NCBI GenBank assembly: GCA_027618625.1
Contig: JAQCER010000072.1
Span: forward strand, 1 to 9,155
DNA: 9,155 bases
Direction: 5' to 3'
From: Verrucomicrobiota bacterium
Lineage (GTDB): Bacteria; Verrucomicrobiota; Verrucomicrobiia; Verrucomicrobiales; DEV007
Shown here piece after piece: positions 1-8,234 of this stretch; position 1 is the first letter of the stretch; every line of letters begins with the position of its first letter. Position numbers and translations under genes: made by a program. Below the pieces are notes generated by a model, which was not told the origin of the DNA, ran no database searches, and was given only the letters and a program-made list of their open reading frames with translations.

Positions 1-2
1 CC

Positions 3-1232
3 TACAGCAATCGCGTGAAAAACATCAACGTGCGCCAGCTTCTGAGCCACACATCCGGATGGTCGAACGAGGATGACGACCCGATGTTCAAAAACTTCAA
101 TACCCACAAGCAGGTCATTGATTTCATGATCGATACCCGCGGCGTGAAGAACGCGCCTGGTTCCACTTACGAATATCTGAACTTCGGCCACTGTGTGATG
201 GGCCGCGTGATCGAAAAGGTAACCGGCCAGACGTACGAAAACTTTGTCAAGAGCAACGTGCTCGCCCCCAGTGGGATCACGCAAATGGGCATCGGAAATG
301 ATAGCGAGAACGCCAAGCTCGCCAATGAGGTGACCTATTACCCCTCAAGCGCCTACAATCTCCGTCCCGGTCACATGGATTCCCATGGAGGATGGGTGGC
401 CTCTGCCAAAGACCTGGTGAAGCTCTCCGTCCATGTCGATGGCCTTGCCTCACCTGGAGATATCCTCAGCGCCTCGAGCCGCAATGCGCTGTTGACCGGC
501 ACGGCAGCAGCGGGCAGTTACGGACTTGGTTGGTCTTCGGACGGCACTGGCCAGGGGCACAATGGCGCGATGCGCGGAACCCTGGGATTCGTCTGGCAGA
601 CGAAGGACAACTACTCGTTTGCGATTCTTGCCAACCAGCGTGTCGAAAGTGACAAATGGTTCTCTGCCGGCAAAAGCATGGTTCTCGATATCCTCGATTG
701 CGTGAACCAGTGGCCATCCTACGATCTCTACAGTGGATCGCACCAATCGGCTCCGATTATCAATCCGAACATCCTCTCGAAGCTTCCTCTCGATCTGATG
801 CAGGACAACACGGTCAGCCCCATCCTGCGGTTGAGCCCGGAAATCGTTCTCGATACCAAGCGCACCGATGAATCAGCCGACTCGGCCCCCTTCGATGCAA
901 AGATCAAGCGGACTCGGGCGGGAATGGAATTCGTCCTCGAAGTCCCCACCCGGAAGCAAACAAGCTATGAGATCGAGGCCAGCACTGACACCGAGAATTG
1001 GGAAACCGTCGACACCTTTATCGGTGATGGAGGAGTGGTAGAAATCGTGCAACCGGTCAACGAAGGTGCAACGGAACGCTTCTTCCGCGTGATCTCCGAA
1101 GAGATTCCCGAGAAGTTGACGGAAGAGCTGGAACTCGATCCGGGAAAGATTCGGCCCGTGCTGGTAGTCGATCCTCGGCCGCCCGTCGGCCCGGTGGTTA
1201 AAGTGAAGCCGCCGGTTTTAAGAGCCCTGTAA
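3..1232 (+). CDS. Beta-lactamase/CubicO-family serine hydrolase, 5' truncated
   Basis: This is a serine hydrolase of the class C beta-lactamase/CubicO/penicillin-binding-protein fold, probably acting outside the cytoplasm on a peptide, ester or amide. The frame is open to the window edge ('YSNR' precedes the GTG at 15), so the true start and the catalytic SxxK motif lie upstream and cannot be checked. Counting from the GTG, 'LLSHTSGW' (residues 9-16) is a family hallmark, YLN (54-56) is the expected YxN motif, and HNG (182-184) sits where the third H/KxG motif belongs. After about residue 240 comes an extension: a linker, a beta-rich segment (about 304-360, 'EIEASTDTENW' to 'FFRVI') and a proline/valine-rich tail. 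This extension resembles C-terminal domains common in exported verrucomicrobial proteins (recalled pattern). A strong terminator follows the stop, so the gene ends its own transcript. The fold is secure; the substrate is unknown. Confidence 0.88.
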   Translation, partial: YSNRVKNINVRQLLSHTSGWSNEDDDPMFKNFNTHKQVIDFMIDTRGVKNAPGSTYEYLNFGHCVMGRVIEKVTGQTYENFVKSNVLAPSGITQMGIGNDSENAKLANEVTYYPSSAYNLRPGHMDSHGGWVASAKDLVKLSVHVDGLASPGDILSASSRNALLTGTAAAGSYGLGWSSDGTGQGHNGAMRGTLGFVWQTKDNYSFAILANQRVESDKWFSAGKSMVLDILDCVNQWPSYDLYSGSHQSAPIINPNILSKLPLDLMQDNTVSPILRLSPEIVLDTKRTDESADSAPFDAKIKRTRAGMEFVLEVPTRKQTSYEIEASTDTENWETVDTFIGDGGVVEIVQPVNEGATERFFRVISEEIPEKLTEELELDPGKIRPVLVVDPRPPVGPVVKVKPPVLRAL

Positions 1233-1250
1233 CGTAAGTCATTGAACCGA

Positions 1251-1283
1251 AAAGGCACCCTTGGATTTTCCAGGGGTGCCTTT
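1251..1283 (+). terminator. Rho-independent terminator after the serine hydrolase gene
   Basis: AAAGGCACCCTTGG (1251-1264) pairs with CCAGGGGTGCCTTT (1270-1283) in a 14-bp stem with one T-G wobble and an ATTTT loop. It lies 18 bases after the TAA at 1230-1232. The 3' side begins with T residues and continues as a broken T-rich run (TTTCTGCTT). The A/T base of the stem would make it partly active on the other strand, but no gene converges here. It also argues against any start for the next gene within 1242-1283. Confidence 0.85.
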
Positions 1284-1376
1284 CTGCTTGTCGGCGTGGG
1301 ACGCCAACCGGAGGAATCGGGCACCTTGCTCGATTCCTGGGTTGCTTCGGCAAAGTGTTTCAGAGAGAAGAATGGC

Positions 1377-2387
1377 ATGGCGCTGAGAAAGCATCGTCGG
1401 ACTCTGGCGAAATGGCTGGGCATTCTGCTGCTGGCAGCTCTGGTGCTGGCGGTGGCGGCGTTCGTCTATTTGCATCGCGGCTTCGAGCCCGGGGGCGGGC
1501 CGCCTGCGGGATACCGGAACCGCAATGAAATCCTCGCGGCACTGGCGATCCGGGCGTTGCCCATGATCGATCGCACTCCGCCGTTGCCCGGAAATGTGAT
1601 CGAGAAAGCCGGAGTGGTCTACGGTCAGGGCGGCGGTCGTGATCTGCTGCTTGATCTTTACCAGCCGAAGGAGACGCCATCGCGACCGGTTCCGGGCTTG
1701 ATCTTCATCCACGGCGGTGCCTGGGCGAAGGGGAAGCGCGACGACTACCGCGTTTACACCACGCATTTCGCCGCGATGGGGTACGTCACCACATCGATCA
1801 GTTATCGGTTGGTCCGAGAGGCGCCCTTTCCGGCCGCCGTCGAGGATGCAAAGTGCGCGGTGCGGTGGATGCGGGCGCATGCTGAGGAGCTTGGGGTCGA
1901 TCCCGCCCGCATTGCGGTGATCGGGGGATCGGCTGGCGGTCATCTGGCGATGATGGTCGGCTACAGTCCCGGCGAACTTGAGGGCTCGGGTGGTTTTCCT
2001 GCGGTCAGCAGTGCTGTCGCGGCAGTCGTCGACATCTACGGGCCGGCAGATCTTTCAACCGAGCAGGCGAAGTCAGCGCAATCGGCGATTGCGTTTTTGG
2101 GCGGCAGTCCGTTCGATGAAGCGCCAGGGAGGTGGCTATCTGCCTCGCCGGTGTCCTATCTGGATGCCAATGATCCGACGACGTTGATCATGCACGGCAC
2201 CCTCGACGAGCTCGTGGATGTGGCGCAGGCCGACGATCTTGCGGAACGCCTGCGGAACCTCGGAGTGCATTGCGAATACGAAAAGTTGGAAGGTTGGCCG
2301 CACACCATGGATGCTTCCGCACCCATGAATGCCTACTTCAAAGAGCGCCTCGCAAAGTTCTTTGTGGAGCAGCTCGGGAAGCGCTGA
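1377..2387 (+). CDS. Membrane-anchored alpha/beta-hydrolase (esterase/lipase-like)
   Basis: The predicted product is a 336-residue carboxylesterase-type alpha/beta hydrolase held at the membrane by an N-terminal signal anchor. I chose the ATG at 1377 because a purine-rich AGAGAGAAG (1362-1370) sits six bases upstream; the frame stays open to a TTG at 1242, but that would run through the terminator. Residues 1-10 are basic (MALRKHRRTL) and about 13-32 are a hydrophobic helix. HGGAW (112-116) is the oxyanion-hole motif. GGSAGG (183-188) is the nucleophile elbow with Ser185. D277 in 'HGTLDELVD' and H309 in 'GWPHTMD' complete the triad. This order matches the BD-FAE/hydrolase_3 esterase group. 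Family members hydrolyse acyl or feruloyl esters, peptides or drugs, so the substrate cannot be read from sequence. The HNH gene follows after 29 bases and may share its transcript. Confidence 0.9.
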   Translation: MALRKHRRTLAKWLGILLLAALVLAVAAFVYLHRGFEPGGGPPAGYRNRNEILAALAIRALPMIDRTPPLPGNVIEKAGVVYGQGGGRDLLLDLYQPKETPSRPVPGLIFIHGGAWAKGKRDDYRVYTTHFAAMGYVTTSISYRLVREAPFPAAVEDAKCAVRWMRAHAEELGVDPARIAVIGGSAGGHLAMMVGYSPGELEGSGGFPAVSSAVAAVVDIYGPADLSTEQAKSAQSAIAFLGGSPFDEAPGRWLSASPVSYLDANDPTTLIMHGTLDELVDVAQADDLAERLRNLGVHCEYEKLEGWPHTMDASAPMNAYFKERLAKFFVEQLGKR

Positions 2388-2416
2388 GGAATCCGTGCGC
2401 CGCGTTTGTGAAGCTG

Positions 2417-2731
2417 ATGAATGATCGTTCCACGAATCCTGTCTGGCCGCTCTGTGGTCGCGAAATCCCTCCCGGGCACGGCAGCAGGCATCATCTCATT
2501 CCGGTTCTCAAAGGTGGCGGTCACGGAGCCACCGAACTTCTCCACAATGCCTGCCACTCGAAACTCCATTCGGTCTTCACAGAGTCCGAGCTGGCTCGCA
2601 ATTATAACACGATTGAAAAGCTGCTCGCTCACGAGGAAATCGCCAAGTTTGTCGAGTGGATCGGGCGACGCCCGCCGGATTTTCACGCGCGGAATCGCAG
2701 TGTAAGGAAACGCAGGAAGTGGAACGAATAA
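2417..2731 (+). CDS. Small HNH-endonuclease-family protein with a substituted zinc cysteine
   Basis: This 104-residue protein resembles the small stand-alone HNH endonucleases of bacterial chromosomes. The family usually begins with a CPLCGR zinc knuckle. It then has an HH pair, a second histidine and a CHxxxH segment, and ends in a helical 'NT/LxxHxxIxxFVxWxxxxPPxFH' tail. Here HH is at 25-26, H43 follows in 'ELLHN', C46-H47 and H51 form 'CHSKLH', and the tail runs from about 61 to 90. The first knuckle reads WPLCGR: the first cysteine is Trp10 (codon TGG, 2444-2446), leaving only Cys13. The ATG at 2417 gives the usual family length; its Shine-Dalgarno is poor, and GTG at 2408 is an alternative. 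The family is confident; whether this copy still binds zinc or cuts DNA is doubtful. The physiological role of such genes is generally unknown. Confidence 0.8.
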   Translation: MNDRSTNPVWPLCGREIPPGHGSRHHLIPVLKGGGHGATELLHNACHSKLHSVFTESELARNYNTIEKLLAHEEIAKFVEWIGRRPPDFHARNRSVRKRRKWNE

Positions 2732-2865
2732 CTTACTGATAAGCTACATTCTTCGTCTCCTAAGAAACTGCGCGACCTGGTGGTGGATGGCTGGATCCTG
2801 AATGAGAATCAAGATGGTAGGCTCAAGATTTCGGAATTTTATACGATTGTCCATTCCGTGAGGCA

Positions 2866-2871
2866 TATAAT
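2866..2871 (+). promoter_or_regulatory. Candidate -10 element (TATAAT) upstream of the large exported protein
   Basis: A perfect TATAAT lies 84 bases before the ATG at 2950 and 36 before an alternative TTG at 2902. No good -35 hexamer is found 16-18 bases upstream (the sequence there is ACGATT/CGATTG), and there is no extended TGn. It could be a real weak promoter or a chance match in AT-rich DNA. Confidence 0.28.
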
Positions 2872-2884
2872 ACTGGAAAAATTG

Positions 2885-2890
2885 AGGAGG
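2885..2890 (+). promoter_or_regulatory. AGGAGG Shine-Dalgarno-like site that could favour a TTG start at 2902
   Basis: AGGAGG is a full Shine-Dalgarno match placed 11 bases before an in-frame TTG at 2902, a loose but usable spacing. It competes with the ATG at 2950, which has no recognisable site. The same bases encode Glu-Glu-Ala in the possible remnant frame, so the match may be accidental. Confidence 0.3.
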
Positions 2891-2949
2891 CCGTTGAATA
2901 CTTGCCACAGTTGCAGCGTCAAAGCCTGGATCCGGATCTGTTCGAGCAT

Positions 2950-4677
<1,728 letters not shown>

Positions 4678-4695
4678 ACTTAGACTTAGACTTAA
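4678..4695 (+). repeat. Short tandem repeat ACTTAG-ACTTAG-ACTTAA just after a stop codon
   Basis: Three 6-base units (the third with one change) begin one base after the TAA at 4675-4677 and are followed by ACG. A related AT-rich motif in the opposite orientation lies after the next gene (6426-6443). The rest of the gap to 4771 is T/G-rich on this strand (GGGTTGGGTTTAGGTT near 4731-4746). No clear terminator or promoter is visible in this gap. Confidence 0.7.
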
Positions 4696-4771
4696 ACGCG
4701 CCACCGTCGCTCTCAGATTGTAGTGCATTTGGGTTGGGTTTAGGTTGAAGTTTTGAGGTAGAGGGATAGCG

Positions 4772-6421
4772 TTGCGTCCGGAGCAGATGCCATGCACACT
4801 GCAGTTCATGGATCGATGTCTGCCTCTGCGCTCTGTCACTGTCTTCATCAGCGTGCTGTTGCTCAGCGCGGGTGCCGGAATGGCACAACTATTTGATGAG
4901 CAATACGAGCACTGGCCCGAGAACCTCACGATCCATGGCACCATCGTAGTCGGCACTGATCTCACCGCTGAGACGATCAAACCATTCCTTCAGCAAGAGG
5001 CGAAATCCGCGCTTTTTCATGGCAATGAAGCCGCGGAGTTGATGGCTGATCTGCAGTTGGCGATTGACCAAGCCGGGGACCGGATCACCGTTGTGCCGAT
5101 CTCGGCTGGCATTGCCGAGCGGGTGGCTGACTCCGCTTCCCTCAGCGATGTGTTGATTCTCCTTCGCGTAGACGATGCCGCGATGATGGAACGCATGATC
5201 GAGCCCGTCCGAAAAATGATCGCGCGCGGTGGTGTCGTGGTGTGTGACGGGAGTCCAGCGGTTGTTGAAATGCTCGGCGCTGTGAAACCGGACGGTGAGC
5301 CGGGCCTGGGCCTGTTTCCAGATTGCGTGCTGGCGAGTCCGTTCTTCGGATCGGAGGAGGCAAAGGGCAAGCTGCTCGGCGTCCTGGCGACTCATCGTCG
5401 CAACGTCGGGGTTGGAATTGCACCAGGCACTGCTGTGGTTCTGTCAGGAAGAAAGTTGCAGGCCGTAGGGGAGGAGGGTGCCGTGACCACTTTGTTGATG
5501 GCAAATGAACATCTGCCGATCCGAACGCAATCGATTACCCCGCAGCGCTCACTGAATCAGCTTCCCGAGGAGTTTCTCGTTGATCTGACCGAATGGCGGC
5601 GCGATGCAATCGATCGCACCTTGCCGCCATTTCCTCCGGAAGTGCCCTGTGTTCCCGTTGTTGAAAAAGGAACTCTGATCATCGTTGGAGGTGGTGATAT
5701 GCCGGGCGGACTGATGGATCAATTCGTTGAACTGGCAGGCGGCAAAGAAGCAGCACGGCTTGTTTTTATACCGTGTGAGGAAAGCGAAGAGATCTCAGGG
5801 ACTCCTGGAACGGTGAGTGAGTGGCAGCGTTCTGGCGTCGCCCATGCAATCTTCCTGCACACCAAGGATCGCAAACGAGCGGACACAGATGAGGCATTTC
5901 TCACACCGCTTACCGATGCCACAGGCATCTGGTTCGGTGGTGGGCGGCAATGGAATCTCGCCGATTCCTACTATGGCACCAAGGCGCACAAGCTCATGAA
6001 GGAGGTTCTGCAACGAGGTGGAGTGATCGGGGGTTCCTCGGCGGGGGCATCGATCCAGGCGCGTTATCTTGCCAGGGCAACACCGATCAACAATATCCGC
6101 ATCATGGCGCCCGGCTATGAGCGTGGCGGACTCGGGTTTTTAAGCGGCGTCGCCATCGATCAGCATTTCAGCCAACGTGGCAGACAGAAAGATATGACGC
6201 AACTGATGGCGCGCCATCCGCAACTCCTCGGCATCGGCATCGATGAGAACACTGCGCTGATCGTTAAAGGATCCTGTGCGGAGATCGTCGGCACTGGTCG
6301 GGTGCATTTTTACGATCGTCGGCTCCCCGTGTTTCCAGATCGACCGGACTACATCGCCCTTCCTGCCGGCAGTGGCTACGATCTGGCGGAACGATCCGTG
6401 CTTCAGGGTGCGAGCCAGTAG
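4772..6421 (+). CDS. Exported cyanophycinase-like S51 peptidase with a duplicated, inactive N-terminal domain
   Basis: This 549-residue protein has a C-terminal domain (about 298-520) of peptidase family S51 (cyanophycinase/peptidase E, class-I glutamine-amidotransferase-like fold). Visible landmarks are 'IIVGGG' (303-308), GGGRQ (389-393), GGSSAGAS with probable nucleophile Ser423, DQHF with His465, and GIDENTA with Glu492. Known members are serine peptidases or exopeptidases acting on aspartyl bonds or cyanophycin; the substrate here is unknown. Residues about 55-245 align by eye with the same fold but lack all three residues. The hydrophobic segment at 22-36 before 'GMAQ' looks like a signal peptide, so the enzyme is probably exported. 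TTG 4772 is chosen because GAGG (4761-4764) lies seven bases upstream. ATG 4787 (GGAG three bases away) or ATG 4808 (the most typical signal peptide) are alternatives. The gene converges with 6451-7404. Confidence 0.87.
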   Translation: MRPEQMPCTLQFMDRCLPLRSVTVFISVLLLSAGAGMAQLFDEQYEHWPENLTIHGTIVVGTDLTAETIKPFLQQEAKSALFHGNEAAELMADLQLAIDQAGDRITVVPISAGIAERVADSASLSDVLILLRVDDAAMMERMIEPVRKMIARGGVVVCDGSPAVVEMLGAVKPDGEPGLGLFPDCVLASPFFGSEEAKGKLLGVLATHRRNVGVGIAPGTAVVLSGRKLQAVGEEGAVTTLLMANEHLPIRTQSITPQRSLNQLPEEFLVDLTEWRRDAIDRTLPPFPPEVPCVPVVEKGTLIIVGGGDMPGGLMDQFVELAGGKEAARLVFIPCEESEEISGTPGTVSEWQRSGVAHAIFLHTKDRKRADTDEAFLTPLTDATGIWFGGGRQWNLADSYYGTKAHKLMKEVLQRGGVIGGSSAGASIQARYLARATPINNIRIMAPGYERGGLGFLSGVAIDQHFSQRGRQKDMTQLMARHPQLLGIGIDENTALIVKGSCAEIVGTGRVHFYDRRLPVFPDRPDYIALPAGSGYDLAERSVLQGASQ

Positions 6422-6425
6422 CTTC

Positions 6426-6443
6426 GTTTAAGTTAAGTTAAAC
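6426..6443. repeat. AT-rich inverted repeat between convergent genes
   Basis: GTTTAAGTTAAGTTAAAC has complementary 6-base arms (GTTTAA/TTAAAC) around GTTAAG and fills most of the 29-base gap between the peptidase stop (6419-6421) and the convergent gene's stop (6451-6453). Its complement contains ACTTAACTTAAACG, close to ACTTAGACTTAAACG at 4684-4698. It may act as a weak bidirectional end signal, though the stem is AT-only except for its outer pair and lacks a following T run. Confidence 0.5.
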
Positions 6444-6450
6444 CGGTGCA

Positions 6451-7404
6451 CTATTCCAGCGGCGGAATGGCGATTTTGTAAAGTGGAGACGGCGAGTTTT
6501 CGGACGTGACGTAGAGTTCGGTGCCTTTGTTCGAAAAGCAAAGCGCCTCTGCCTGGTAGACGGCTGGAAGTGGAACGACCTGGGGCGCACGTTGGACGGC
6601 TGCCTGCCATTCTTTCTCATCGGAGTTGCGTCTGTAGAGGAGGCACTCAGTGTAGGTGAGCACGGCGAGCAGCCGGCCATCCGGTGAGACGTCTGCCGCA
6701 GTGGCGCTTACGCCGAAGATGCCGCGCTTCAGGCTCACCATGGCGCTGTCGGTCTCTGGATAAGCGGCAGGCTTTGCAAGGGCGGCAATGAGTTTTGCGT
6801 CAACAAGCGTATCGGTTTTTGCAGGGCGGGCGACTTCGAACAGGAGTGTCTCCGTCTTCAATTTGGTGAGCACCAGAAAGTGGCCGCTGACCGGATCGAA
6901 TGCAGCTGATTCGGCGTCGTAGCGTTTACCCTCGGGGTAACAGAACCGAATCGACTGGTAGTGACTAAAGGCTGGCGGATCGCCGGGATCTGATGATCCC
7001 TTCTCTTGGAAGAGATGAATCAAACAGTCGAGCCGCCGCTTTTCGTTATCGCCGATATCCGCAATGGCGATGAGGTGTTTGTCATCGAGCAGCACCGCAG
7101 TCGCGTCTTCCCAGTCAAGGTTCGGAATGTTCGGAACTTTTGCCGTGGCGACTACAGCGCCCGTCGAGCTGTCGATGGCGAAAAGGTTGGAGCCCGCACC
7201 GCCGTCATTGTGAGTCCACAGGATGCCCGGATGCACTGTCGATGCGGCAAAACCGCTGGCTTCTTTCAGGGGTGCATGGTTCATGGTGCCCGCCAGTTCC
7301 CATCCGTTCGAAACAGAAGGGAAGGCTGGGGCGGTGTCTTGTTGTTGAGCAGTCACTGGCCAGACGCCGCCGAAAAAGCAAGCTGCGTAGCAGAGGAATC
7401 GCAT
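6451..7404 (-). CDS. Exported 'DWED' probable beta-propeller protein of unknown function
   Basis: The product is 317 residues, with a short signal peptide (MRFLCYAACFFGGVWPVTA, probable cleavage before QQQ). The body resembles bacterial proteins that I know only as uncharacterised six-bladed-propeller-like sequences. It has 'ILWTHNDGG' (61-69), 'NLDWEDAT' (95-102), 'IADIGDNEKRR' (114-124), 'RYDAESAAFDP' (161-171) and 'ATAADVSPDGRLLAVLTYTE' (about 235-254). The conserved acidic WED, DIGDN and DAE positions suggest a metal or ligand site in the centre of the propeller; this is inference. The ATG at 7404 is preferred over further upstream frames because it gives the signal peptide and starts four bases after the stop of the gene before it. 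GGAAG lies about 14 bases upstream, too far for a normal site, so translation is probably coupled. No catalytic motif is evident. Confidence 0.78.
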   Translation of the reverse strand: MRFLCYAACFFGGVWPVTAQQQDTAPAFPSVSNGWELAGTMNHAPLKEASGFAASTVHPGILWTHNDGGAGSNLFAIDSSTGAVVATAKVPNIPNLDWEDATAVLLDDKHLIAIADIGDNEKRRLDCLIHLFQEKGSSDPGDPPAFSHYQSIRFCYPEGKRYDAESAAFDPVSGHFLVLTKLKTETLLFEVARPAKTDTLVDAKLIAALAKPAAYPETDSAMVSLKRGIFGVSATAADVSPDGRLLAVLTYTECLLYRRNSDEKEWQAAVQRAPQVVPLPAVYQAEALCFSNKGTELYVTSENSPSPLYKIAIPPLE

Positions 7405-7408
7405 CGAG

Positions 7409-8029
7409 CTACTGTGCGGCTTCCACGTCAGGCAGTGGTAGTAATTCGTTGGAGATGGCTCCTGCTCCTGCGCCATTGATCGCTTTGATGTAGGCTTTTT
7501 CAAGCGATTCCAGTTCGATGCCATCACCCGTAAGAAAAAGGAACATCCAACCTTTGTTGAACCACAGTCGACCACTGGTGCTTGGGGGTGAAAAGCTGAA
7601 GCGCATCGAATACTGGTTAAACGTGAATTTCATTCTTGATGAATACGGGCCGTCATCGATCGCCTTGTCCACACCACTGAAAACTCCGGCAACTTCTCCC
7701 TGTGTGACCCTCCAGGCATAGACCTCAAAAGCTCCACCATTCGGCATCCGGTAGGATCCGTGTTCTACTTCCTCGTTAATGTTAAGAAAGGCAAGATTCG
7801 CGATTTTCTCTGTCGACTGCCGATTCGCACCGCCGAGAGCTGCGGGAAACAGTGCTGTGCCGGACGTGCCGTCGGCCGGAGCGATCCATGTCGCGCGATC
7901 CTGGTTCTCGTCAATGATCTCAGAGGCGAAGTTCGCGACTTTGGATCCGAACATCACAATTACCATTACGAAAGCCAGAACAACCAGGAGAACGGCGACC
8001 CCGCACCCGAGCAGCACTTTCTTATTCAT
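7409..8029 (-). CDS. Single-pass membrane protein of unknown function
   Basis: This is a 206-residue protein whose N-terminus is MNKK followed by a hydrophobic helix (about 5-27) with no cleavage motif, so it is likely a signal-anchored protein with the rest outside the cytoplasm. LLGC at 6-9 looks like a lipobox but is far too close to the start to be one. The remainder (about 28-200) is a mixed domain with 'GGAFEVYAWRVTQGEVAGVF' (about 98-117) and 'MFLFLTGDGIELESLEKAYI' (about 162-181). I recognise no family and see no catalytic motif. The ATG at 8029 is chosen over a TTG five codons earlier; neither has a clear Shine-Dalgarno site. Its stop (TAG, 7411-7409) is four bases before the ATG of the propeller gene, so the two form a pair and may act together at the envelope. 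Confidence 0.7.
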   Translation of the reverse strand: MNKKVLLGCGVAVLLVVLAFVMVIVMFGSKVANFASEIIDENQDRATWIAPADGTSGTALFPAALGGANRQSTEKIANLAFLNINEEVEHGSYRMPNGGAFEVYAWRVTQGEVAGVFSGVDKAIDDGPYSSRMKFTFNQYSMRFSFSPPSTSGRLWFNKGWMFLFLTGDGIELESLEKAYIKAINGAGAGAISNELLPLPDVEAAQ

Positions 8030-8145
8030 GGTGCTAGTGTGCAACGCTGGGCTGCTGCCGTCAACTTAGCGATTTCATTGTGTCGGAGAACGCGCAAATC
8101 AGGACACAGTTTAGAAGGCTACGCAGATGCCTTTCCAAACGTAAA

Positions 8146-8161
8146 GAAAGGGCTTCCTTTC
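8146..8161 (-). terminator. Small hairpin, possible weak terminator
   Basis: GAAAGG (8146-8151) pairs with CCTTTC (8156-8161) around a four-base loop. Read on the - strand, the stem is followed by TTTACGTTTGG, a short broken T run. It lies 108 bases beyond the hydrolase stop. Six base pairs is marginal. Confidence 0.25.
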
Positions 8162-8211
8162 GATGATAAGGGTTTTTGCGGGAACAGCCTGAGTTCTCAG
8201 ATTATGGCGCT

Positions 8212-8234
8212 GGAGGAAGGAAACATCTTCCTCC
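8212..8234 (-). terminator. 8-bp GC-rich hairpin downstream of the metallo-beta-lactamase gene
   Basis: GGAGGAAG (8212-8219) pairs perfectly with CTTCCTCC (8227-8234) around a seven-base loop. It lies 35 bases past the TAA (8272-8270) of the - strand hydrolase, a natural place for a transcript end. Neither strand has a T run after it, so it is more likely a 3'-end stabiliser or part of a Rho-dependent end than a classical intrinsic terminator. Confidence 0.4.

Larger units (their letters stand above)
2732..2949 (+). pseudogene. Possible decayed coding remnant with an EF-hand-like loop
   Basis: No intact gene fits between the HNH stop and the next start. The frame continuing directly after the HNH stop codon is open to 2953 without an ATG. 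It includes the 12-residue stretch NENQDGRLKISE (2801-2836) followed by F. This has EF-hand loop spacing: N1, N3, D5, G6, hydrophobic 8, E12. From about 2860 another + frame becomes more protein-like ('TGKIEEAVEYLPQLQRQ', 2872-2922) and runs in frame into the following gene. The two could be halves of one ancestral frame separated by an indel near 2855-2862. This is my reading of amino-acid style only; chance open frames of this length are possible. Confidence 0.3.

Noticed and set aside
1242..1376. Possible 45-residue N-terminal extension of the esterase from a TTG at 1242
   Set aside because: It would be translated from within the intrinsic terminator of the previous gene, has no Shine-Dalgarno site, and would bury the basic-plus-hydrophobic signal anchor that starts at the ATG 1377.
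1239..1943. 234-codon - strand open frame opposite the esterase
   Set aside because: The opposite strand has a full catalytic triad and signal anchor; the - strand product has no recognisable domain and crosses the terminator.
7414..8029. Lipoprotein reading of the membrane protein because of LLGC near the start
   Set aside because: The cysteine is residue 9, with no room for a signal peptide before it; the hydrophobic helix lies after the cysteine.
8036..8064. TTGACG/CACACT as a - strand promoter with 17-base spacing
   Set aside because: The -10 match is poor (3 of 6) and transcription would start almost at the ATG at 8029, leaving no leader; not enough to call.
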